Assembly: GCA_011392765.1 (NCBI GenBank)
Contig: WYCW01000004.1
Coordinates: 884,205 to 948,204, forward strand
Source of the DNA: Candidatus Thiosymbion ectosymbiont of Catanema sp. Cochon2018
GTDB lineage: Bacteria > Pseudomonadota > Gammaproteobacteria > Chromatiales > Chromatiaceae
Direction of reading: 5' to 3'
DNA: 64,000 bases
The notes under the pieces were generated by a model. It was given only the letters and a program-made list of their open reading frames with translations, had not been told where the DNA came from and ran no database searches. Shown here piece after piece: positions 1 to 6,558 of this stretch. Position numbers and translations under genes: made by a program. Numbering within the stretch: the stretch's first letter is position 1; each line of letters starts with the position of its first letter.

Positions 1-61
1 CCTGTTTTGGTGTCTGAAACGGTTGGGGTATCAAAACGCCGCCGGGCAGGTTTCTGTGTGC
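1..61 (-). pseudogene. C-terminal fragment of a cassette gene, cut by the window edge
   Basis: Read on the minus strand, these bases encode a segment closely matching the last 20 or so residues of the cassette gene at 62201-62500 (AHRNLxGGVL and PFQTPKQ are shared). Only the 3' end lies in the window and its upstream part is replaced by unrelated sequence, so this is a second, truncated copy in the opposite orientation. Function unknown. Confidence 0.55.
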
Positions 62-90
62 TTTCCGTTTGGTAATACGTTTTAGATTGC

Positions 91-237
91 ACGTGCTGGT
101 TAGCTCCCCAATAAGCGGCGCAGGGACGCGCCGCTTATCGTTTGGGCTCAGGCGCCCAATGCCGCGTGGCACTGAGCTTGGAAGTTGCAGAGGAGCCGGA
201 CCGCGGCATTGGGTCGCCTGCAGCCAAATGTTAGGCG
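91..237. repeat. attC-like palindromic segment of an integron
   Basis: Two inverted-repeat blocks lie here. A short hairpin spans about 111-139 (ATAAGCGGCGC against its complement). A longer imperfect palindrome spans about 144-225, with arms containing CGCCCAATGCCGCG and CGCGGCATTGGG. It ends in GTTAGGC at 230-236, matching the R' core consensus GTTRRRY. TGCTGGTTAGCTCCCC at 91-107 also occurs in the attC at 62495-62616. The layout fits one or two attC sites, but a matching R'' box upstream is not clear. Confidence 0.5.
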
Positions 238-351
238 AATGAGCTGTGAAAACGATCCACCAATTGAGCCTGGCCCCTTTCCTATGGATGGCTTGGGTTG
301 ACGACCTAAGCTGGCCTATACCGGCTTGGCCGGCGAGTTTGCGCGATACGG

Positions 352-597
352 CTAGGTCCTGCTGTCCAAAATGTTTTGCAGGATGTTTCCTATCCTTTCT
401 TCCGTCTTCGAATCGATATTCTTCCCGCAATTCATGAAGTAAAACGCAGCCATCTGAACCGAGGTTATACAATTCTGTTTGATAATTTCCCGTGTTTCTT
501 CCTCCAGTTGCGCGATTTCCGGGATATTCTCGTACTTCTCCTTTAATGCTTGTATCTTCTGAATCAAGATAAACTCTGGATTCTCTACCGCTTTCAT
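352..597 (-). CDS. Hypothetical 81-residue protein in an integron cassette
   Basis: A small, Glu/Lys-rich, probably helical protein of unknown function, with no signal peptide and no recognisable domain. It lies between the R' core GTTAGGCG at 230-237 and its exact complement CGCCTAAC at 651-658, the pair expected at the two ends of one cassette. The gene runs antisense to the inferred cassette direction, as the ParDE cassette at 63 kb does. It is AT-richer than the housekeeping genes, consistent with acquisition. Confidence 0.55.
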   Translation of the reverse strand: MKAVENPEFILIQKIQALKEKYENIPEIAQLEEETREIIKQNCITSVQMAAFYFMNCGKNIDSKTEERIGNILQNILDSRT

Positions 598-651
598 CGT
601 TTTTTCTCCAACGCCCTGTTGAAGAAAGTTGCCAGACGCCGGGCGTTGAAC

Positions 652-727
652 GCCTAACAGGTAGTAGACGGCAAATCGCCGTGTTTAAATACGTCGAATC
701 GCCTTCTATACCACAATTCTTGCTTCT
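652..727 (+). repeat. Interspersed repeat with ACGGC-AAAT-GCCGT hairpin
   Basis: From GCCTAACAGGTAGTAG to CTATACCACA this block closely matches a reverse-oriented copy at 56914-56990. Its centre is a short hairpin. It overlaps the R''-like box of the left cassette, so the rest of that attC may have been replaced by this repeat. The stretch 728-934 shows nothing recognisable. Confidence 0.55.
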
Positions 728-934
728 TTAATCAAATTCATGAATATCTGCATCAACGCACCTAATGCCTAGTTTCGATTGATACTGCTGGCTTTGACAC
801 TGGAGCGTGAGAGTCAACTAGAGGCTATGAATTTGCAATATCGGTCGAAACCAGGTACTAGAAACAATGAGTTAAGACCTGCCGACGACTTGTTGCCTCG
901 GTCTCCTGAGCGAACAACTACGGCGAACTTCCAT

Positions 935-1033
935 CTAGGATTCCTTGAGGGACCCGAATCTTTACAAATGAGTCAACTTTTTGCACTGCACAAGAAATTC
1001 ACCCCTCGTCGGTCCGAGGCGGAGCCTTGTTAG
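935..1033 (-). mobile_element. Family A element, short form without core hairpin
   Basis: It begins CTAGGATTCCTTGAGGGACCC and ends in CGTCGGTCCGAGGCGGAGCC, the two ends shared by all family A copies in this window. The variable core is absent, leaving about 99 bp. The outer end is degenerate (GTTAG instead of GCTAG). The element lies just downstream of the PIN-domain gene that ends at 1080. Confidence 0.7.
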
Positions 1034-1079
1034 TTCTTGATCCCTAAACCTAAAGTGGGTGTGCTTTTATAACCTTACC

Positions 1080-1571
1080 TCATCTTAATTCTCCTACCTC
1101 CAGCAATACACGTTTAACCAATGCATTACTTAAACGAAAACCTGCTCCCAATTGCAAACGTTCCAATAATGGTGCAAGTGTTTTAATATACCCTTTCGTT
1201 TTTGCTTCCACTAAAATACCAATGACACCTACTACTTTCAGGTTTAATCGCCGTGCTACCAGCCGCCCACGACGCTCATCGACCAATAATAAATCGGCAT
1301 CTTGTTCCAATGCTAACACAATAGCTTCAGCTTCTCCTCTATCGAGCTCGACCTCCAAAGCTTGTACCAAAATACGATTTGTAACTGATACCACTTTAAT
1401 CCAGTTGGAATTTTGGATTTCAATTTTCCCTGGCAGATCTGAATCAGGTGTGATTATTTCATTATACACATGTTGAGGGATAAGTATTCCTTCGTAAAGT
1501 TTTGACAATAATGATAATTGACCGATTGCGGATAATGCAATTATCGGAGATGCATCACTTGCGACAATCAT
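1080..1571 (-). CDS. DUF3368/PIN-domain protein, probable toxin
   Basis: A 163-residue protein with the PIN-domain pattern of the DUF3368 family: an N-terminal VASDASPIIAL strand supplies the first Asp, GEAEAIVLA a central Glu, and DLLLVDERRGR the later acidic residues, together fitting a Mg-dependent RNase site. DUF3368 proteins are typically the toxin half of a pair with a UPF0175 protein. The UPF0175 gene is directly upstream and overlaps this start by 4 bases (1568-1571), so the two are translationally coupled. Toxin activity is inferred from family and context. Confidence 0.8.
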   Translation of the reverse strand: MIVASDASPIIALSAIGQLSLLSKLYEGILIPQHVYNEIITPDSDLPGKIEIQNSNWIKVVSVTNRILVQALEVELDRGEAEAIVLALEQDADLLLVDERRGRLVARRLNLKVVGVIGILVEAKTKGYIKTLAPLLERLQLGAGFRLSNALVKRVLLEVGELR

Positions 1572-1813
1572 AACCGACTCAGATCTTTTAATGTATCAAG
1601 GTCTTGTTCAAAGTCCTCCACATCATAATGTATTTTGATGTCTCTGCTTGCGAGTAGATGCTGAAACCGATAACGAGAAAAATCACACATATGGGCAGCC
1701 TGTGCTAATGTTAACCGTTCCTGTTGATAAAGTAATACGGCGATTTCTGCTCTCAAGCCGTTTTCTGAAATATGTGCTGCTTGTAAAATTTGATTATCTA
1801 TGACTAAACTCAT
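1568..1813 (-). CDS. UPF0175-family antitoxin-like protein
   Basis: An 81-residue protein beginning MSLVIDNQIL, with the UPF0175 layout: an N-terminal strand, a central helix rich in Ala and Leu (AEIAVLLYQQERLTLAQAAHM), then a predicted helix-turn-helix (CDFSRYRFQHLLASR). UPF0175 proteins are usually partners of DUF3368 PIN toxins, as here. The start at 1813 is preferred because the five residues added by the upstream ATG at 1828 do not fit the family. The promoter should lie in 1814-1990. Confidence 0.75.
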   Translation of the reverse strand: MSLVIDNQILQAAHISENGLRAEIAVLLYQQERLTLAQAAHMCDFSRYRFQHLLASRDIKIHYDVEDFEQDLDTLKDLSRL

Positions 1814-2003
1814 AATTGTATTTCTCACTAGATAGTCGGTTGACCTAACTACAAGTAGACCTCAAAAGTGACGTAAGAAAATACGTCGAAAGTGATGTCT
1901 AATCTGCTTGCCTGTTCGCAAGTACCTGTATGTATTGCCAGTATAGAGGACAAACCCGTCAGGTACTGACAGGGGAAATACCCCCTCCGCCGGAACGCAG
2001 ACC

Positions 2004-2603
2004 AAGCCCCGCCTGCTCGACCAGGTGCGGGACGAAATCCGTTTTGGCTCTTTATGGATTCCGGACTGCTTTGCCTTGGCCGCGGAGTCATCTTGTTTCT
2101 CGCTGCCGGACCGTTTGCTGCCTTCACCCCCCCCTCGTTACACCGCGGTCTTGCCGGGCGTGTAGGATGCGGTGAGCGTGGTATACCGTAGCAGGATTAC
2201 ACCAATCCCGATCGCGAACCGCATCAATGAGCGGGCAGCCGGCGACTGGTGACTGGAGGCCCGGTCGGTGAGCACAGCCCACCCTACGGTCGCGCCGGAG
2301 GTGGAGGACAGTAACAGTCCGGAATCCATAAAGAGCCTCCGTTTTAAGCACTACAGCATCCGCACCGAGCAAGCCTATCCGGATTGGATTCGCCGCTTTA
2401 TCTTGTTTCACGCCAAGCATCATCCCGCAGAGATGGGCGCACCGGAGGTGGAGGCTTTTCTCACACATCTCGCCACGGTCGGCAGGGTGGCCGCTTCGAC
2501 CCAAAACCGGGCCCTATCGGCATTGCTGTTCCTTTACCGGGAGGTCTTGGAGATCGAGCTTCCCGGGATGGAAAACATGCAGCGGGCCAAACGCTCGCAA
2601 AAG
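2004..2603 (+). pseudogene. intI: Integron integrase (intI), N-terminal part, interrupted and truncated
   Basis: Bases 2004-2045 encode KPRLLDQVRDEIRF. After removing the element at 2046-2337 and one copy of its 8-base duplication, the frame continues directly as KHYSIRTEQAYPDWIRRF, then VEAFLTHLATVGRVAASTQN and ALSALLFLYREVLEIELP. This is the characteristic N-terminal, core-binding region of IntI tyrosine recombinases. The sequence stops at QRAKRSQK, where a second element begins at 2604. The catalytic domain with the Arg/His/Tyr residues is absent, so no active integrase can be made. The true start upstream of 2004 is unclear because the frame closes at about 1942. Confidence 0.85.
2046..2337. 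mobile_element. Family I miniature element inside intI, 8-bp target duplication
   Basis: Perfect 23-base terminal inverted repeats (GGCTCTTTATGGATTCC... and ...GGAATCCATAAAGAGCC) bound a 292-bp non-coding unit. It is flanked by the direct repeat TCCGTTTT at 2038-2045 and 2338-2345. Removing the element and one repeat restores the IntI frame. The interior carries pieces seen elsewhere, including the GGTGAGC-GCATCCTAC motif and the GTAGGGTGGGCTGTGCCCACC palindrome. Related ends occur near 21613, 30190 and 53333. Confidence 0.88.
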
Positions 2604-2862
2604 GGTGGTGTTCTAACTTTGTTGTTTCGGTTTATGGGATGCCTTGAAAACCCCATGACAGGGAGTTTTCAAGTTCCCTATACTCCAATGCCATTAAGTT
2701 AAGCGCTACCGGTCGGCAAAGTAAGAGAAGAAACTACGAATCACGCGAATCCTCGCGAAGCGATTCGCGGAAATTCGCGTGATTCGTAGTTTTCTCTAAG
2801 TGGCCAACAGCTAACTTAATGGCATTGCCCTATACTCGGTAGCAACAAATTAGAATACCACC
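2604..2862. mobile_element. Family E2 miniature element ending intI, itself interrupted
   Basis: The terminal repeats GGTGGTGTTCTAACTTTGTTG and its degenerate complement (AGAATACCACC) match the uninterrupted 108-bp copy at 15029-15136. A 142-bp element is nested at 2686. No target duplication is visible (left flank CGCAAAAG, right flank CAAATTTG), which fits a deletion that removed the rest of intI next to the element. Confidence 0.85.
2686..2827. mobile_element. IS4-like miniature element nested in family E2, 10-bp target duplication
   Basis: The 142-bp unit has perfect ends CAATGCCATTAAGTTA and TAACTTAATGGCATTG. It is flanked by the direct repeat CCCTATACTC at 2676-2685 and 2828-2837. The empty site is visible in the E2 copy at 15029, where CCCTATACTCGG is continuous. 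The core is a word hairpin (ACTACGAATCACGCGAAT and complement). The ends resemble IS4-family termini, which is an inference from memory of that family. A full second copy lies at 63687. Confidence 0.9.
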
Positions 2863-2874
2863 CAAATTTGCTTT

Positions 2875-3171
2875 TCACGCTCTCGCAGCGACTTCCATCT
2901 CGATCTCTTTTTCATGTTCACGGCTAGCCATCTTCAAGTCGTAACTGGTTTGCAGATTCATCCAGCTTTGTGCATCGGTACCGAAATAACGGGCCAATCG
3001 CAGCGCGGTGTCCGGGGTGATGCCTCGCCGCTCGCGCAGGATATCGCCTATTCGCGTGGCCGGAACGCGCAGCTTAAGCGCCAGTGCGTTGGCGGACAAT
3101 CCCAGCGGTTTCAGGTATTCCTCGCGCAGGATTTCGCCAGGGTGAATGGGGCGCATGTTATTCGTCGTCAT
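2875..3171 (-). CDS. higA: HigA-type antitoxin, XRE helix-turn-helix
   Basis: A 98-residue protein opening with MTTNNMRPIHPGEILREEYL, the hallmark start of HigA antitoxins, followed by an HTH (LSANALALKLRVPATRIGDILRERRGITPDTALRLARYFG). HigA binds and neutralises HigB and represses the operon promoter. It follows higB in the usual toxin-first order, but a 131-bp miniature element separates higB from its start, so translational coupling has been lost. Whether enough antitoxin is still made is unknown. Confidence 0.88.
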   Translation of the reverse strand: MTTNNMRPIHPGEILREEYLKPLGLSANALALKLRVPATRIGDILRERRGITPDTALRLARYFGTDAQSWMNLQTSYDLKMASREHEKEIEMEVAARA

Positions 3172-3184
3172 CGTCGTTGCCTTA

Positions 3185-3315
3185 GAGGCTGTCTAAAAAC
3201 TAACACATTGATTTTAAAGCGGTAGGCTGGGGGGCAGGGAACGAACCCCAGTTATTGCTGGGTTTTGGCCGTCCCTGGCCGCAACCCAGCCTACGGTCCC
3301 TTTTTAGACAGTCTC
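3185..3315. mobile_element. Family D miniature element between higB and higA
   Basis: Terminal repeats GAGGCTGTCTAAAAA and TTTTTAGACAGTCTC bound a 131-bp non-coding unit flanked by TTA at 3182-3184 and 3316-3318. The right-hand TTA is the stop codon of higB read on the minus strand, so the insertion added about 134 bp without altering either protein. The interior holds the palindromic 'aacccagcctac' block seen also at 9455-9490 and 12968-13060. The 3-bp TNA duplication and the ends suggest mobilisation by an IS5-group transposase (inference). Confidence 0.85.
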
Positions 3316-3594
3316 TTAGTGATAATCGGTGATCTCTACATCGAAGGCGCTCGTGTCGCGCCAGCGAAAACACAACCGCCATTGCCGGTTGATGCGCAGG
3401 CTATACTGACCCCTCCGGTCACCGGAGAGCACCTCCAGCCGGTTGCCCGGAGGACTACGTAGAAAATCCAGCATTGCGGCCGCATCGAGCAGTTGCAGCT
3501 TACGCTCAGCCTGGCGCTGAAACGCCCGAAAACGCCGGGGACTTTCGCCTTCAAACAGTTGTTGCGTTTCTTTGTCCGCAAAGCTCTTGATCAT
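3316..3594 (-). CDS. higB: HigB-type toxin (RelE superfamily mRNA interferase)
   Basis: A 92-residue protein starting MIKSFADKETQQLFEGE with the HigB/RelE core: basic helices (RFRAFQRQAERKLQLLDAA), then DLR-like and strand regions ending LEVLSGDRRGQYSLRINRQWRLCFRW and the C-terminal EITDYH. Members cleave mRNA at the ribosome. The reading frame is intact. The stop codon is supplied by the TTA target duplication of the adjacent miniature element. Confidence 0.88.
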   Translation of the reverse strand: MIKSFADKETQQLFEGESPRRFRAFQRQAERKLQLLDAAAMLDFLRSPPGNRLEVLSGDRRGQYSLRINRQWRLCFRWRDTSAFDVEITDYH

Positions 3595-3654
3595 ACGGCG
3601 AGTATGGTGTCCACGCCGAGGGTCTGATAGGTGGCAATATGGACGCGGGCATTC

Positions 3655-3885
3655 CTAGCGAGGCTTTGCCTCAGACCGACGAGGCATGATGCCCCAAAAG
3701 CCCCTCTCCCGTAAGGCCCCATCTCCTCCGCCCAACCAGCCGTTGGAGAACCTGGGTAGGTCGAAATCGAAATCGAAATCGGGATCGCAATCGGAATTTC
3801 GATCCCGATCCCGATCCTGATCCCGATTTGTGCACTGCATAAACTTGACTCATTTGTAAAGCTACGGGTCCCTTAAGGATCCTAG
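3655..3885 (+). mobile_element. Family A element with GATCGG-repeat hairpin core
   Basis: The unit runs from CTAGCGAGGCTTTGCCTCAG to GGGTCCCTTAAGGATCCTAG. The core is a palindrome made of 6-base words (GAAATC/GGGATC one way, GATCCC the other), followed by TTGTGCACTGCATAA and ACTTGACTCATTTGTAAAG. It lies between higB and the tRNA genes. The stretch 3886-4039 shows no gene. Confidence 0.8.
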
Positions 3886-4039
3886 CAGCGCCCTTATATA
3901 CCCGTTGCGTGTGAATGGTTGGCAAAACGAGAAAGGCGCAACACGACAACGACACGGCACAAGCCAAGGCCGTACCGCCCTTCCCGGAGCCCGTGAAGAC
4001 CACGATGCAACAGGCATGGGGAGAGGTAACTTACTGAAT

Positions 4040-4057
4040 AAAAAGGGATTTTATCCC
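4040..4057 (-). terminator. Rho-independent terminator of the tRNA-Ala/tRNA-Glu unit
   Basis: On the minus strand GGGAT-AAA-ATCCC is followed by five Ts, 6 bases beyond the CCA end of tRNA-Glu. This is a compact intrinsic terminator in the right place and orientation for the two tRNA genes. Confidence 0.75.
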
Positions 4058-4062
4058 ATGAT

Positions 4063-4138
4063 TGGCGTCCCCAAGGGGAGTCGAACCCCTGTTGTCGCCG
4101 TGAAAGGGCGATGTCCTAGGCCTCTAGACGATGGGGAC
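4063..4138 (-). tRNA. tRNA-Glu (UUC)
   Basis: The minus strand folds as a 76-base cloverleaf. The acceptor arm is GTCCCCA paired with TGGGGAC, the D-arm region is TCGTCTAGAGGCCTAGGA, and the anticodon loop CTTTCAC carries TTC. The T-arm is AGGGGTTCGACTCCCCT and the discriminator G is followed by an encoded CCA. It lies 59 bases downstream of tRNA-Ala and shares its terminator. Confidence 0.97.
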
Positions 4139-4197
4139 GAGTCTGGTTTCCGGAAAAACCCGGTCACCACATCCGATCGGACTTTCTTTAAAAGGAT

Positions 4198-4273
4198 TGG
4201 TGGAGCCAGGCGGGATCGAACCGCCGACCTCAACACTGCCAGTGTTGCGCTCTCCCGGCTGAGCTATGGCCCC
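4198..4273 (-). tRNA. tRNA-Ala (GGC)
   Basis: The minus strand gives a 76-base cloverleaf with acceptor GGGGCCA/TGGCTCC, which contains the G3:U70 identity pair of alanine tRNAs. The anticodon stem-loop ACACTGGCAGTGT carries GGC, the T-arm is GGCGGTTCGATCCCGCC, and CCA is encoded. It is the first gene of a two-tRNA unit. Confidence 0.97.
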
Positions 4274-4505
4274 TCGATTCAGAACTGAGAAGTATAACTT
4301 TTAACCTCATGGTCGTCCAGTCGTTTTTCCGCACCACAAGGCCGACCCGGTAACCGGTGAACTGCAGAGACCTGCCTGCGGCAGGCAGGTGCTGAGGACG
4401 CAGGGAAATCGACCGCAAGTAAAGTCTCTGCGATCGGCGTGCAGCGGATGATTTCACCTCTGTTGAATAGAAAACCGCGGTGCTGCCACCCGCCCTGCTG
4501 GAGAG

Positions 4506-4581
4506 TGTCGCAGAAGTAGCGCAGGCGTCCTCGCCTGCATCGAAAAATGCAGGCGGGGACGCCTGCGCTACTTTTGCGACA
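4506..4581. repeat. Long GC-rich hairpin downstream of moaD
   Basis: About 35-base arms (TGTCGCAGAAGTAGCGCAGG... and the complement ending CTACTTTTGCGACA) separated by a few bases. The 'gtagcgcaggcgtcc-gcctgc' part recurs near 17967-18035 and 52409-52480. It is placed where the moeA-moaD transcript should end, but there is no T-run, so a terminator role is only possible. The rest of 4274-4618 holds no gene. Confidence 0.7.
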
Positions 4582-4618
4582 TCCTCCTGAGATATGGGGG
4601 TTGAGGACGGCAAACGAC

Positions 4619-4873
4619 CTATCCCCCTGTAACCGGCGGGAAGAAGGCCACTTCGTCGCCGTCCTCGACCGGGGTCTCGGGACGGGCCATCTCCTGGTTT
4701 ACCGCCGCCAGGATGGTCTCGCCCTCCGCAAGGACCTCGGACCAGACACCACCGCGCCGATGCAGCAAGGCCGCGAGATCGGCAACCGTCGTCGGTTCGG
4801 CCGGGGAAGGGATCTCCTCGCCGGCGGTACCCAGCTGTTCACGCAGGCGGGCAAAGTAGAGGACTTTGATCAT
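4619..4873 (-). CDS. moaD: Molybdopterin synthase small subunit MoaD
   Basis: An 84-residue beta-grasp, ubiquitin-like protein starting MIKVLYFARLREQLG and ending VAFFPPVTGG. The C-terminal Gly-Gly is the residue pair adenylated by MoeB and thiocarboxylated to donate sulfur to precursor Z in molybdopterin synthesis. Its start overlaps the stop of moeA by 4 bases, so the two are co-translated. No moaE is visible in the window. Confidence 0.93.
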   Translation of the reverse strand: MIKVLYFARLREQLGTAGEEIPSPAEPTTVADLAALLHRRGGVWSEVLAEGETILAAVNQEMARPETPVEDGDEVAFFPPVTGG

Positions 4874-6126
4874 CCGGTGAGCTCGCTGAAGGGAATGAAT
4901 TCGATGGGGTCTCCCTCCTGCAGTGCCCGATCCTCGGGGATAACGGCCAAGCCATTGGCCCAGGCCACGGAGGAGAGTACGGCGGAGGAACGGTTGGGGT
5001 AGAGATTCACCCGGGGCCGACTGCTGCCCTTACCCGGCTCCAGGCGCGCGCGTTGGAACTCGCGACGCTTGGCCGCCCGCGGCCAATCGAAGCCCGCCTC
5101 GGCGGTTACCGAGGCCGGACGAAGGGAACCCGTGATGCCCTGCATACGCCGGATGAAGGGCCGCGCGAAGAGACAGAAGGTGACGAACAGAGAGACAGGA
5201 TTACCGGGACTGCCGATAAACGGAGTCCGCACCGCACCGATGTGGCCGAAGGCCAGCGGCTTGCCGGGGCGGATGGCGATCTGCCACAAGTCCAGGCTGC
5301 CCAGGCGCTCTACCGCCGGCTTGACGTGGTCCTCCTCGCCCACGGAAACGCCGCCGCTGGCCAGAATCAGGTCCGAGCGCTCGGTTGCGTCGGCCAGGGC
5401 CTGCATGGTGGCATCCAAGGTGTCCTTGACGATCCCTGAATCCAGGATCTCACAGCCCAGCTCTTCCAACAGGCCGTTCAGGGTAAAGCGGTTGGAGTTG
5501 TAGATCTGTCCGGGCCCCAAGGGGGTACCGGGCATAACCAGTTCGTCGCCGCTGGAAAAGACGGCGACCCGCAGGCGGCGGCGGACGGTCAGCTCGGCGC
5601 TGCCCACTGAGGCGGCGAGCCCGAGGTGCTGGGCCTCGAGACGGATACCGGCACCGATAACCTGGGAACCGGCGGTGATATCCTCGCCGACGCGGCGGAT
5701 GTTGGCGCCGGTCTTGAGGTCCGGGGGTACTTGAACCCAATCGCCATCGGCAACGCACGACTCCTGGATGACCACGGTATCGGCGCCCGCGGGTACCGGG
5801 GCGCCGGTGAAGATGCGCGCCGCCGTGCCGGGCTTCAGCGGTGGTCCGGCAACGCCGGCCGGAATGCGCTGGGAGATGGGCAACCGACCGCCGCTCGCCG
5901 CCAGGTCGGCGATGCGAATCGCGTAACCGTCCATCGCGCTGTTGTCCCAGCCGGGGACGTCGATGGTGCTCATCACGGGCTCGGCCAATACCCGCCCGAG
6001 TCCGGATCCGGTGGGAATGCGCTCGCTGTCCGCGATGGGCCGGGATCGGGCCAACAAGAGTTCGAGGGCCTCCTCCATGGAGAGGGGGGACCGGGGTGTC
6101 TCGGAGCAGTCGCTACGGACGGTCAT
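4870..6126 (-). CDS. moeA: Molybdopterin molybdotransferase MoeA
   Basis: A 418-residue, full-length MoeA. It inserts molybdate into adenylylated molybdopterin. Visible landmarks are the N-terminal MEEALELLL region, PGWDNSAMDGYAIR, IFTGAPVPAGADTVVIQE, GDELVMPG, the MPT-binding ILASGGVSVGEEDHVK and FIGSPGNPVS. The C-terminal beta-barrel ends VIPEDRALQEGDPIEFIPF. It is the first gene of a two-gene unit with moaD. Confidence 0.95.
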   Translation of the reverse strand: MTVRSDCSETPRSPLSMEEALELLLARSRPIADSERIPTGSGLGRVLAEPVMSTIDVPGWDNSAMDGYAIRIADLAASGGRLPISQRIPAGVAGPPLKPGTAARIFTGAPVPAGADTVVIQESCVADGDWVQVPPDLKTGANIRRVGEDITAGSQVIGAGIRLEAQHLGLAASVGSAELTVRRRLRVAVFSSGDELVMPGTPLGPGQIYNSNRFTLNGLLEELGCEILDSGIVKDTLDATMQALADATERSDLILASGGVSVGEEDHVKPAVERLGSLDLWQIAIRPGKPLAFGHIGAVRTPFIGSPGNPVSLFVTFCLFARPFIRRMQGITGSLRPASVTAEAGFDWPRAAKRREFQRARLEPGKGSSRPRVNLYPNRSSAVLSSVAWANGLAVIPEDRALQEGDPIEFIPFSELTG

Positions 6127-6558
6127 AAGGATTGTCCTGATCTATTACAGCATCATTGATGCGGTTCGCCGTGGCCAGGCGTCCATCGATGCGGTTCGCG
6201 GCCCGCTGCGCCTCCCTGCACAGCAGGCACTCACCACACCACTGATGCGGTTCGCGCCCGCCGGTAGTGCCATCCTGAACGACCAACCGCGCTCACCGCA
6301 TCCTACGTCCATCCTACGGGCTGCTTTTAGGGTAGCACGACAAGCCGGGCAGGTCGGGTCAGGCGCGGATTCCGGTGTTTTGTTTGGTTGTGCCGATGAA
6401 TCCGGGCGCGCCGTAACCCGATGGTAAAGACCAACCTGCAGTACGGTTTGTCGGTTACGGCGCGTTGGACTCACCGACACACGGCAACCTTGAAAAGCGC
6501 ACCTGATCCGACCTACCTTAGTCTGCGTAATCTGCGGATTCAAAATGCGAACACGAAC
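6127..6558. other. Intergenic gap with GATGCGGTTCGC repeats
   Basis: No convincing gene. The motif (A)TCNATGCGGTTCGC occurs three times (near 6154, 6189 and 6244). It is followed by GCCATCCTGAACGACCAACCGCGCTCACCGCATCCTAC, whose complement recurs near 49858-49900. This belongs to an interspersed family also seen at 2165, 19478, 26930 and 53440. The divergent promoters of moeA and uvrA must lie here. Confidence 0.6.

Noticed and set aside
779-1033. 84-codon frame downstream of the left cassette
   Set aside because: Its second half is a family A element and the first half has no features.
2268-2329. Start of the integrase at the ATG at 2268
   Set aside because: That ATG is inside the family I element; the true coding sequence continues from 2004-2045 across the insertion.
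3730-3840. GATCGG repeats as a possible CRISPR array or tandem-repeat gene
   Set aside because: Units are 6 bases and palindromic as a block, with no unique spacers; the same block recurs between fixed element ends.
4063-4273. tRNA pair as the spacer of an rRNA operon
   Set aside because: Ala/Glu tRNAs can occur in rRNA spacers, but no 16S or 23S sequence is nearby and a terminator closes the pair.
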